Source: Candidatus Peribacter sp. UBA2144
GTDB taxonomy: Bacteria > Patescibacteriota > Gracilibacteria > Peribacterales > Peribacteraceae
Direction of reading: 5' to 3'
DNA: 12,170 bases
Assembly (NCBI GenBank): GCA_002328295.1
Contig: DCXE01000091.1
Location: forward strand, 1-12,170
The notes under the pieces were generated by a model. The model worked only from the letters and a program-made list of their open reading frames with translations, had not been told where the DNA came from and did not search any database. The translations under genes were made by a program, and so were the position numbers. Positions 1 to 7,163 of the stretch are shown here, piece after piece; the stretch's first letter is position 1; every line of letters begins with the position of its first letter.

Positions 1-126
1 GGAAAAGTACGTATCTCATATAACTCCCTCTTATAGGAATTGTTTGCGGATAAGAGGTAGTTTGAGCACCTTATGCGAAATATTCAGGCTTGCGAGAAGT
101 GTTAGAGGAGTGTACGGTTATCCACC
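1..126. other. Non-coding region upstream of the recombinase
   Basis: No open reading frame with a credible start is seen here. The stretch holds the dyad at 22-62. A purine-rich AGAGGAG at 104-110 is the only Shine-Dalgarno-like sequence before the recombinase ATG at 127, but its 16-nt spacing is too long to be a normal site. I see no convincing -35/-10 pair. The window edge cuts this region, so the upstream gene is unknown. Confidence 0.5.
22..62. repeat. 13-bp inverted repeat (dyad) upstream of the recombinase
   Basis: The arms AACTCCCTCTTAT (22-34) and ATAAGAGGTAGTT (50-62) are complementary at 12 of 13 positions and are separated by 15 nt. No T-run follows on either strand, so it does not look like an intrinsic terminator. 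Its place about 65 bp before a tyrosine recombinase start makes an attachment/recombination site or a binding site for an autoregulator plausible. Only the dyad is seen; the role is inferred. Confidence 0.55.
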
Positions 127-951
127 ATGCAAAATTTGTTAGAAAAGACGGAAGAAGAGATGAGACTTAGAGGCTTAAGCCCAAGAACAATCAAAAGTTA
201 TACGAGTATTTTGAACGATTACCTCTTATGGAAACAAAGTGATTTGGATGTGGTAGATGAAGGAAGCATCAGAAAGTATTTATTGAGAAAAGAGGAACAG
301 GGTCTAAAGGCTACAACTAGAAATTTGATCCTAAATGCGATTAAGTTCTTCTATCGCGATGTTATAAAATTGGATCGTAAGATTGGTATTCAATTTGCGA
401 AAGAAGAATACAGTCTTCCAATTGTGTTATCTCGCCTAGAAATAAGCAGAATGATTTCTGTAACTAAAAATCTTAAGCATAAATTGATACTTGCGATTGC
501 TTACGGCTCCGGCTTGCGCGTTAGCGAGGTTGTAGATATGAGAGTTGGAGACATTGATATAGAGTCACTTACAATTCATATCAAACAGGCTAAGGGCGGG
601 AAGGATCGAATAACAGTAATTCCGGGAAGCATTACTTCTAATATTAGAGATATTATCATCGGAAAAGATTCGAATGATTTATTGTTCGAGAGCGAGCGTG
701 GAGGCAAATTGTCGACAAGGACTGTCCAATTAATTTTCAAAAATGCCTTAAGAAAGTCAGGTGTAGTTAACCCAGCCACTTTTCACTCTCTTCGCCATAG
801 TTTCGCGACTCATTTATTGGAAGATGGAGTGGATGTGCGTTATGTGCAGGATCTATTGGGGCATTACAATATCAAAACTACTCAAAGATATACTCAAGTT
901 TCAGATACAAAGCTTAGGAATATAAAAAGCCCGTTAGTTGTTAACTGTTAA
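127..951 (+). CDS. Tyrosine recombinase/integrase, XerC/XerD-like
   Basis: A 274-aa site-specific recombinase that would cut and rejoin DNA through a 3'-phosphotyrosyl intermediate. The N-terminal SAM-like core-binding domain covers about residues 5-85 and the catalytic domain about 105-262. By alignment with E. coli XerD, all six catalytic positions are present: R131 (in GLRVSE), K156 (in AKGGK), H220 and R223 (HSLRH), H246 (LLGH) and the nucleophile Y255 (QRYTQV). The length is normal for the Xer/XerA group and too short for an integron integrase, whose extra patch is missing. The usual C-terminal motif (IKSPL) is followed by only VVNC, because a 7-bp repeat array supplies the last codons and the stop. 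The gene looks more AT-rich than the operon and ssb. It is convergent with the operon, 13 nt away. It could be a chromosome-dimer resolvase or the integrase of an element; the isolated setting favours the latter. Confidence 0.93.
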   Translation: MQNLLEKTEEEMRLRGLSPRTIKSYTSILNDYLLWKQSDLDVVDEGSIRKYLLRKEEQGLKATTRNLILNAIKFFYRDVIKLDRKIGIQFAKEEYSLPIVLSRLEISRMISVTKNLKHKLILAIAYGSGLRVSEVVDMRVGDIDIESLTIHIKQAKGGKDRITVIPGSITSNIRDIIIGKDSNDLLFESERGGKLSTRTVQLIFKNALRKSGVVNPATFHSLRHSFATHLLEDGVDVRYVQDLLGHYNIKTTQRYTQVSDTKLRNIKSPLVVNC

Positions 952-960
952 TTGTTAACT
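933..960. repeat. Heptamer array (GTTAAYT)x4 at the recombinase/operon junction
   Basis: Four 7-bp units follow each other: GTTAGTT, GTTAACT, GTTAATT, GTTAACT. They overlap the last codons and TAA stop of the recombinase and fill the gap before the convergent operon's stop codon at 965-967. The unit contains TAA, so an array gives a stop codon in every forward frame. The same unit occurs in inverted orientation at 10808-10828. Confidence 0.8.
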
Positions 961-964
961 GTCA

Positions 965-2677
965 TCAAGTATCACACTTCTCCCAAAGTTTTCCTCCATC
1001 AATATATTCTCCATTTGTATATGGGAAACACGAATCTCTCAAAATCAATTTAAGTATGTGGTCCAACCTTTCGATGCATGGTCTGTCTATGCAGGATCTT
1101 CGAATAAACCAATTTATACCCCTTGCAAAGTCCCGCATTGTTCCTTGGTTCAAAGTATTTGCAATCCGGCCATACTCGCCTACCAAACTTCTTATAACTT
1201 CAAACTCAAGTCCTGTTTGCTTCGGTGTATCTGTAGCATGTGGAACAGAAGGTGCAGTGATTTGTTCCTGGTAAACATCCCACTTTTTAAGTTCGCCTCG
1301 AACCCAAGATTGTAAATAGGCATCGATCAAAGTAAAAGGATTCCAAATCGACCAGTTTTTGTATTCTTCAGGCAGCCTGTAGTAAAGCGGACGTCTCTTG
1401 CCCCAAGTTTCCCTCATAACCATATATTCCCTCACCAAGCGCAGATTGTTTTTATCCAAAGTAAACGGTCCGTGAGTTTCCATTCGCAAGGCGCCCTTCG
1501 GCCATTTAGGGGGCCAAACACCATCATAATCCATTGAAGGATATCTACCCACCTTGTCAGGAGGCTTCAAAGGAACTGGAGGAGTCCCATAAAGCCCGGG
1601 TTCCATGTTGCATCCCAATTGCACTTCGTGCTGAGGGGTTACACCTGAATAATTTGTAAAGTTTTGATTCTGAGTTGACCCCCTGCCCATCCATTGATTT
1701 ATTTTGGATGCCAGTTCCAGCACTCTTGCGTTACTTATGAATAAATTCTTCTTAAATGCTTCCGCTTGATATATAAGATTATATTCCGCATCAATTGCTT
1801 CCGGCCAACCGGAGTCCGGAAGCCCCATTCCAGAATAGGGAGAGAGAGTTTTCTTGTTGCAACCGTAAGAATAAACATTTTCATCCCTTACAAATTCAGT
1901 TGGAGGCAAGTAATCGGTATGGAACGGACACATGAAAGTTTCCGTGCATCCGGTTTTTTCCATGCATTCCCACATACTTCCAAAGAAACCACTTGGAGAA
2001 TAAGTACACATACCATTGTCGCAATAATAACCGGCAGGATGAGGCTCAAAAGCGCGCGGTTCATTCCAGCCTTTATCATTAACCGTATTGTCTCTCGCGC
2101 CTTCCAGTAGCATCTCGTAACGCTCGGAGAGGAAAAGTATAACGTTCACCAACATTTCAATAGACTTGTACCGTTTATCGGCAAGAGCTTTCTGGATCAT
2201 GCACCTTGAACGCTCAATTTGAGTTTCTATCAGCATTAAATCTATATGAAGGCACGGAGTAACTTCACTCAGATCCCTTTGTTTAAGTGTTACATTAACT
2301 TTCGTGTCCAGTATAAGTGCCATTGCTCCGTATCCTCTGTCCAGCCAATTGCTGAAACCTCCGCTGTCAAATGTTTCTGATGTGCCGCCGGAAAATGCAC
2401 GGTTTATTCCTTTTTGTGCACGATTAATTACTTTTCTGGTGTAGTGATCGGATATAGGAGGAATTTTAAAAACGGGTAAGGCAGATGTACCACCGCCGAT
2501 TATTGCTTCCGCCGCAGGATTTATTCCACTTCCTACTGAACATTTGGGAAGGTTTAGTGCGTGTGCTGATTGTGGAAATAGATTTAATAACAAACAACTT
2601 ACAACTAACAACAAACAACTTCTTTTGAATCTTAGTTCAATTGGGATTAGCCTGAAGACAATAAAAAGATTTCTCAT
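965..2677 (-). CDS. Secreted Cys-rich protein, 570 aa, unknown function
   Basis: Last gene of the operon; its ATG overlaps the stop of the 862-aa gene (ATGA), and no Shine-Dalgarno sequence is evident. A Sec signal peptide is clear: a basic n-region (RFKR, 16-19), a hydrophobic core CLLLVVSCLLL (21-31) and a likely cleavage after SAHA (A40). The core is encoded by a 7-bp repeat array. The mature protein is soluble-looking, with no second membrane span. Residues about 135-195 are helical (LSE at 136-138, then an ERSRCM segment). The centre has closely spaced Cys residues (YYCDNGMC, WECMEKTGC, ETFMC), and there are Cys pairs near the C terminus (SCIDRPC), as expected for a disulfide-stabilised exported protein. 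The LSE-helix-Cys portion resembles the 301- and 332-aa neighbours. I do not recognise a family. Confidence 0.85.
   Translation of the reverse strand: MRNLFIVFRLIPIELRFKRSCLLLVVSCLLLNLFPQSAHALNLPKCSVGSGINPAAEAIIGGGTSALPVFKIPPISDHYTRKVINRAQKGINRAFSGGTSETFDSGGFSNWLDRGYGAMALILDTKVNVTLKQRDLSEVTPCLHIDLMLIETQIERSRCMIQKALADKRYKSIEMLVNVILFLSERYEMLLEGARDNTVNDKGWNEPRAFEPHPAGYYCDNGMCTYSPSGFFGSMWECMEKTGCTETFMCPFHTDYLPPTEFVRDENVYSYGCNKKTLSPYSGMGLPDSGWPEAIDAEYNLIYQAEAFKKNLFISNARVLELASKINQWMGRGSTQNQNFTNYSGVTPQHEVQLGCNMEPGLYGTPPVPLKPPDKVGRYPSMDYDGVWPPKWPKGALRMETHGPFTLDKNNLRLVREYMVMRETWGKRRPLYYRLPEEYKNWSIWNPFTLIDAYLQSWVRGELKKWDVYQEQITAPSVPHATDTPKQTGLEFEVIRSLVGEYGRIANTLNQGTMRDFARGINWFIRRSCIDRPCIERLDHILKLILRDSCFPYTNGEYIDGGKLWEKCDT
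2585..2619 (-). repeat. Heptamer array encoding the signal-peptide core of the 570-aa protein
   Basis: On the plus strand five units read TAATAAC, AAACAAC, TTACAAC, TAACAAC, AAACAAC (consensus NNACAAC; minus strand GTTGTNN). They fall within codons about 20-31, the hydrophobic core of the signal peptide. Read on the coding strand, a GTTGTTT-type repeat gives Val, Cys, Leu and Phe in any frame, so the array itself makes a membrane-targeting segment. Confidence 0.75.
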
Positions 2678-5262
2678 TTTCTAGGGCATTGAAGAGTTGG
2701 AAATTCAATATTAGCCAGACCGCCAAATATAATGTTTGCACTGTTTATAAGCTCGGCAAATGCTTTGCCCGCATACGAAAGATATTTTTTATAAAGTCCG
2801 GTTGCAACTCTGGTTCCTATTGCCGGAGCAGAGGTCTGAAGTCCCCACGTAACAGATGATTCTTGGACTGTTTGTCGCAATATGCTGGAGCTGAACATGG
2901 GCAGTTCCGTTGGCGCGATAGCGAGCTGTCTGATTACTTTGAAAGCACATTCGATAGGAATTTGCTGAAGAGGAAGCCCATTTTGTTGGCACAATGCAAG
3001 ATCAAGCTCAATTGTTAATCGTTGAGGACGATAATCCGGCAGCCTCGAGAACGGAAGAGGTGGCGTTGGTAAGATTGCGCCAATCAAAGGATCCGGCTTG
3101 GTTTCCGAATCCCATGGGAAAGACTGCCCTTGGGTAACAAATGTCCATCTGCTGGGGAGTATTCTTTGTTCTTCTATAGATTGTTCTATGCATTGAGCCA
3201 AGTAACACATGTTGTTTCCAATGGTATTTCTATACTCAGAAATACATTCCGGAGTACATACTTGGGGCAAAGAACTTATTTGAGCAGCTGTTCTGGATTT
3301 AGCTGCAGGACCCGGCATAGGTTTACCACTCTTGTCGAATTGCTGATACGACTCCTCAATCAAGTCTTCACATTTTGTGGAACGGCCTGCTGCGTTGCGC
3401 GGAAATACTTCTTTTTTCATAAATTCTACAACTTCATCGATTTTATCCATGCTAATTGCGTCATCTGAACATGGGGGTATCTTCTTCTTTTTGTCTTTCG
3501 GGTCTGGTGCTGCAAATTTAAGACAGCTCATGTTGGACAAAACAGATGCACAAAGTGTGACGCTGAGACCCGTACCTATCAGGTTACCGTCTTCCGCAAG
3601 TGCATTGCACTGTGCGGTATAGGCTGGGACTTCGGATGCACAACACTTTTCTTTGGTATCGTTTAGACTTGTAAATGGAGGAAGATTACACTTTTGCTGT
3701 GCGTGTACTAGCTCATGAATTAGTAAGTGCGAAAGACTGGGAAGTTCTTTTGGTAAGCAAATGGGAAGAATGCCGTTTTCCAGTTTGTCGAACGAAAGGG
3801 CATATCCTTTGGAGCAATTTCCACTGTCTGGAGCGCCCTTAATATCACCTTCTCCATCGCAATACATATCTATAGCACAGTTACCGCAGTGGTATGGCTT
3901 ATCTATTACATCAGAATCATATGCGGGAGTATCTCCTGGGGCATCAATAAAGTATTTATCTGCAACTCTATCGTATCTCTTATATCCCACCGGATTTGTT
4001 CTCCATCCTCCAACTTCGCAGGCGTCAACTCCTGCTTCTGTTGAGCGTATTACCCCTTTCAGATGGTCCGGGTTGCAGGCGGTCAGAACAATTTCATTTT
4101 TAGGCTTAGGTGGAGGCGCACCTTTCTTTTTCTCTTTTTCGGGAGAAGGACAATAGGCATCATCCACCGGTCTGCACAAGTATCCCCGCGAAGAGAATGG
4201 CATAGCGCACATTTTGTCATATGGAAGTGGTTCTATCGGAGGCTTGGCGTATCTTCCTCCCAATATTGGATTGCCATTAGTAACAATTTTGGGAAAGAGA
4301 GGTTTGTAAGGCATGTAAAGTCCTGTACCGATTTCGTTGGGTTGGATCCAGATAAAAATATCATCACTAATTTTGATTGGAGCGGACAAAACCACTTGTC
4401 CATCTTCATAATCAACGTTGGATTCCAACTCCGCTTTAGCTATTACCCACGCATCATAAAGCTTCTCTTCCAATTTGCAGTTGCGTGCGCGCAAGTATGT
4501 AAGTTCAGTATCTTTGCTTGTGTCCCTTTTGTCCCACTCCTTTTTCCATGCTTTGCAATCAGTAAAATTTGGATCTTCCCGCATAACAGATGCTACTCCC
4601 CATTGATACCTTCTTGACCACATTCTTTTGGAGTCTCCCATCAGACCGAGAACATTAGCTTTTTTAACTTCTTTTTTTGCCTTATCCCAAGACATGGCAA
4701 AGACGCGCTTTTCCACCACTGGTGTCATAAGCCAGTCGTTACTGGATTGCATAATTCCAATAATGCTCGAATACCTTGGGGCCAAATACATCGGCTTAAT
4801 TATGTGGTCTGTAATAGGCATCTCGTACCCTGCTACGACCATTTGCAAGTCACGTGAAAGAGTTTTAATCATTTCTTCGCGTCTCCCAACAGTTCTTATG
4901 GGATCGCCGATAGAACAAGGGAATTCCTTTCGGCGATCGCATATATCTACATCCATATAAGAGAAAGCATCAACAACGTCTTGTTTTTTTAGACTTGGAT
5001 CAAAATCAAACACTTGTTTCTTAAGGATAAATTTATCCAGACCATCCGTTTTTTTATCCAGCAGGAATTCTTTGCGGGAAATATCGTGGATGTAGTTGTA
5101 CATCTGGCTTGAGGCTTGCTGTGGAACAACAAATATAACCAATAGAATTGCATAACTCAGAATACGCAAAAATTGAGAATTGAGAATTGAGAATTGATAA
5201 TTTCGTCTTCGATGATGCATCGAGCCTTGGAGTTTGCCAGAGATAAAATTATTCAGAATCAT
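2674..5262 (-). CDS. Secreted putative zinc metallopeptidase, 862 aa
   Basis: Residues 516-520 form HELVH inside IHELVHAQQ, the HExxH zinc-binding/catalytic signature with the hydrophobic lead and trailing Q common in zincins. E544, in SEVPAYTAQ 24 residues after the second His, is a good candidate third ligand (gluzincin-like). A signal sequence has its core at about 35-46 (LSYAILLVIFVV) and cleavage near QASS (52). The ATG at 5262 overlaps the previous stop (ATGA). Met15 (ATG at 5220, preceded by AAGG) would give a more normal 38-aa signal peptide and may be the true start. Residues 22-31 are written by a 7-bp repeat. Mature regions: helical 55-270, probably beta-rich 280-345, Lys/Pro linker about 375-391, Cys-rich catalytic region about 395-560, and an unknown Cys-containing C-terminal third. 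The catalytic assignment is inferred from motifs; the substrate is unknown, though co-encoded proteins are possible targets. Confidence 0.8.
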   Translation of the reverse strand: MILNNFISGKLQGSMHHRRRNYQFSILNSQFLRILSYAILLVIFVVPQQASSQMYNYIHDISRKEFLLDKKTDGLDKFILKKQVFDFDPSLKKQDVVDAFSYMDVDICDRRKEFPCSIGDPIRTVGRREEMIKTLSRDLQMVVAGYEMPITDHIIKPMYLAPRYSSIIGIMQSSNDWLMTPVVEKRVFAMSWDKAKKEVKKANVLGLMGDSKRMWSRRYQWGVASVMREDPNFTDCKAWKKEWDKRDTSKDTELTYLRARNCKLEEKLYDAWVIAKAELESNVDYEDGQVVLSAPIKISDDIFIWIQPNEIGTGLYMPYKPLFPKIVTNGNPILGGRYAKPPIEPLPYDKMCAMPFSSRGYLCRPVDDAYCPSPEKEKKKGAPPPKPKNEIVLTACNPDHLKGVIRSTEAGVDACEVGGWRTNPVGYKRYDRVADKYFIDAPGDTPAYDSDVIDKPYHCGNCAIDMYCDGEGDIKGAPDSGNCSKGYALSFDKLENGILPICLPKELPSLSHLLIHELVHAQQKCNLPPFTSLNDTKEKCCASEVPAYTAQCNALAEDGNLIGTGLSVTLCASVLSNMSCLKFAAPDPKDKKKKIPPCSDDAISMDKIDEVVEFMKKEVFPRNAAGRSTKCEDLIEESYQQFDKSGKPMPGPAAKSRTAAQISSLPQVCTPECISEYRNTIGNNMCYLAQCIEQSIEEQRILPSRWTFVTQGQSFPWDSETKPDPLIGAILPTPPLPFSRLPDYRPQRLTIELDLALCQQNGLPLQQIPIECAFKVIRQLAIAPTELPMFSSSILRQTVQESSVTWGLQTSAPAIGTRVATGLYKKYLSYAGKAFAELINSANIIFGGLANIEFPTLQCPRK
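5171..5198 (-). repeat. Heptamer array (AATTGAG)x4 in the signal-peptide n-region of the 862-aa gene
   Basis: Three exact AATTGAG units and one AATTGAT lie in tandem on the plus strand. They encode residues about 22-31, just before the hydrophobic core. As the unit is 7 bp, gain or loss of one unit would shift the reading frame between both candidate ATGs and the mature protein. Confidence 0.85.
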
Positions 5263-6164
5263 TTCTTCTTTTTGTAATAATCACGGAGGGGATCTTTCGC
5301 GTTCCATATGCGCGGTAGGCACGAAGTTGAATCTGCTGCCAGAGCCAAGCCATTTCGCATATCCAAAGATGCCTGTTGCAGGCATTGCAGTTCCATATTC
5401 AAAACATTGAATCTGTTGTAACCACTTAGCATCGTAACAGTTCGGTTTATTGCTCTGCGTGCTATCAAAAGTTCTTCAATTATTGTCTCTCTGTCGGTCC
5501 ATACAATTACTGCGACAATCATGCGTTCGAGGGCGGGCAAAATATTGCCACTAATAAGCTCTTCTCTTTTGGATTCTTGGTCAAGAGTGTGGGTAGGAAG
5601 GAATAGAGTACGTTCAACCAGCGCACATTCGTACATTCTTAAATATTCCAAAAGAACAGTTCCAACATCCAGTTCGCTTAGGTACAAAGAGTTGTAATTA
5701 ACCTGAGTCCAATCCACACTGCCGCCGCTAAAAATGCCCCACCAATTACTGGAAGCCCCTTCGTTGTGTAATTGCCACGTAAGCGTGCGCCACGAGGGGA
5801 GAGTGCTGGCAAGCTTTTGGAGAGTCGGACGCGGGGGAAAAGCTTGAGCATAAGACGAGCCAGAGCATTGGAGTTCAGCAGGAGTAAAATATTCATCTAT
5901 CACTAAGCTGACTGTGGAGTGAAATGTATTCTTCCAATCTTCCACTTCGCTGGGTGCATTTTTTGCCGCAGTTTTGCCGCCCAATTTGGAGAAATCTGTA
6001 CTTCTAAAAAGTTCGTATTCAAAGCGCGTACAGGCTGCCAGGATTGGATATCTATTGGGAGCATTACCATAAGCGGCAGGGGTTTTTTGAATTCCAATTG
6101 CAAATAGAGATGCCGAGATGATTAACATCCAGAAAATGCCCGATGATAATAGTTTCTTTATCAT
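5259..6164 (-). CDS. Secreted helical protein, 301 aa, unknown function
   Basis: The ATG shares its A with the TAA of the 332-aa gene (TAATG), so translational coupling is likely. The signal peptide has MIKK followed by the core IFWMLIISASLFAIG and a likely cleavage near TPAA (A31). It is the only one of the five without a tandem repeat in this region. The mature part seems all-helical with scattered Cys (C45, then ELQC, MYEC, LQC, SC). Residues about 163-185 (LSEL...MYEC) and 225-265 (RETIIEELL...) align without gaps over short stretches with the 332-aa neighbour: R, E, I, L, A, R and G are in identical spacing over 24 residues. It ends in a basic tail DYYKKKK. No catalytic motif or family is recognised; a structural or assembly role is a guess. 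Confidence 0.83.
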   Translation of the reverse strand: MIKKLLSSGIFWMLIISASLFAIGIQKTPAAYGNAPNRYPILAACTRFEYELFRSTDFSKLGGKTAAKNAPSEVEDWKNTFHSTVSLVIDEYFTPAELQCSGSSYAQAFPPRPTLQKLASTLPSWRTLTWQLHNEGASSNWWGIFSGGSVDWTQVNYNSLYLSELDVGTVLLEYLRMYECALVERTLFLPTHTLDQESKREELISGNILPALERMIVAVIVWTDRETIIEELLIARRAINRTVTMLSGYNRFNVLNMELQCLQQASLDMRNGLALAADSTSCLPRIWNAKDPLRDYYKKKK

Positions 6165-7162
6165 TATCTTACTTTGTCGGGAGGAGGATAAGCGTCACAA
6201 CTGGCTAGGAAGCATGGGATTCTTCCCATCCATCCAATTACAGAGGCCGACTGGCGAATACTTCCGGCTAATGTCCAACGAAGTTCCAGCAAGAATTCAT
6301 CAAACGTTCCTGCAAACTGCAAAAGTGATCTGTATGCTGCGTCGTACTCTACAAGCATCTTCAAAATCTCCGCCTCACGTTTAATAATTGAACTGCTTAT
6401 ATCCGAGCAGTATTGAAATGCATCCGAAAGTTGCAAAGCGTCTTTATCCTTATCCAAGTGGCAAGCAGGAATCGATCGAGCCGGCAAGCTCAAACATCCG
6501 TGGATATCGATAACAATTGGCTTCGCAGTTTTGGACGCTTTCCCCGTTGATAGATTTATACCTTCGCATACCATTGCGGCTCTGCATGAAAGTGTGCGCA
6601 TTGCTTGTGCTAAATAAGGAACAAGTTCAGAAGTAAGTACTCGCTTAGTTCCAAATATTCCCTGATACAAAGGAGCATCCTCGTCGTCTGGATTCGGAGA
6701 AAAATCGACGCCGTCTGCCAATATGGGAATAATATCTTTCTCGTGCAATTGCTCCATTGCAGAATTACTTATGGTTTTGGCATCGCCTTTTTCTTTGCCT
6801 ACGTACTCCCATAGATCTTTACCTACTTTGTACCATGCTTTTCCAAAGTGATCGAACCATACAGTGCCTACAGGCTCGTATTTGGCACGCTGACGGCCGA
6901 AAAGCACTGCGCGATAAAGGCGTATTTCCCTTGCCAAAAGCTTATCCACCGCCTGACGACAATTATCAGTATTTGGCGGTTGAGATATTGCTGTATAGAG
7001 ATCGACAGATGATGCCTGGGTTGGAATCAGCAGAGTTAGGGCTAGGGCTAGGGCTAGGGCTGGGGCTAGGGCTGGGGCTGGGGCTGGGGCTCGGAATCCT
7101 GAGAATCTTCTGATTCTTCTGCTTCTTTTTATCTGGCCTCTGATAAATTGCATCAATTTCAT
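6164..7162 (-). CDS. Secreted helical protein with repeat-encoded signal peptide, 332 aa, unknown function
   Basis: Second gene of the operon, starting 1 nt after the stop of the 1218-aa gene, with no Shine-Dalgarno sequence. The n-region is unusually basic (KRSRRIRR, 12-19). The hydrophobic region, residues 25-42, consists only of Ala-Pro and Ala-Leu dipeptides, Pro-rich at the start and Leu-rich towards the end, followed by TLLIPTQASS with likely cleavage after S52. The SRRIRRF stretch with an Ala-rich core is reminiscent of a Tat signal but lacks the exact motif. The mature protein has W/F-rich segments at about 100-125, a helical stretch TSELVPYLAQAM...LSC around 177-195, and a C-terminal module beginning R262 (REAEILKMLVEY...) that ends with PCFLASC. 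These parts resemble the 301-aa neighbour. The family is not recognised. Confidence 0.84.
   Translation of the reverse strand: MKLMQFIRGQIKRSRRIRRFSGFRAPAPAPALAPALALALALTLLIPTQASSVDLYTAISQPPNTDNCRQAVDKLLAREIRLYRAVLFGRQRAKYEPVGTVWFDHFGKAWYKVGKDLWEYVGKEKGDAKTISNSAMEQLHEKDIIPILADGVDFSPNPDDEDAPLYQGIFGTKRVLTSELVPYLAQAMRTLSCRAAMVCEGINLSTGKASKTAKPIVIDIHGCLSLPARSIPACHLDKDKDALQLSDAFQYCSDISSSIIKREAEILKMLVEYDAAYRSLLQFAGTFDEFLLELRWTLAGSIRQSASVIGWMGRIPCFLASCDAYPPPDKVR
7038..7091 (-). repeat. Nine-copy hexamer (RGGGCT) in the signal peptide of the 332-aa gene
   Basis: Nine uninterrupted 6-bp units AGGGCT or GGGGCT run along the plus strand. On the coding strand each unit is GCC CCA (Ala-Pro) or GCC CTA (Ala-Leu). 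The plus strand, which is the template, has consecutive G3-G4 runs spaced by 2-3 nt, enough for G-quadruplex formation and telomere-like in look. The 6-bp unit keeps frame, so copy-number change would alter the length of the signal-peptide core by two residues at a time. Confidence 0.92.
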
Positions 7163-7163
7163 A

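Noticed and set aside
127..951. Integron integrase (IntI)
   Set aside because: The protein is too short and lacks the extra domain near patch III; no attC-like cassette array follows.
933..960. CRISPR or terminator at the heptamer array
   Set aside because: No spacers or longer repeats exist, and the weak GTTAA/TTAAC self-complementarity lacks a stable stem and a T-run.
7037..7113. Plus-strand ORF coding a Leu-Gly repeat protein (6757-7113)
   Set aside because: It is the antisense shadow of the hexamer repeat inside the 332-aa gene; the minus-strand gene has start, signal peptide and operon context.
6164..7162. Tat-dependent export of the 332-aa protein
   Set aside because: SRRIRRF does not meet the (S/T)RRxFLK motif and no TatA/TatC gene is in the window; kept only as a remark.
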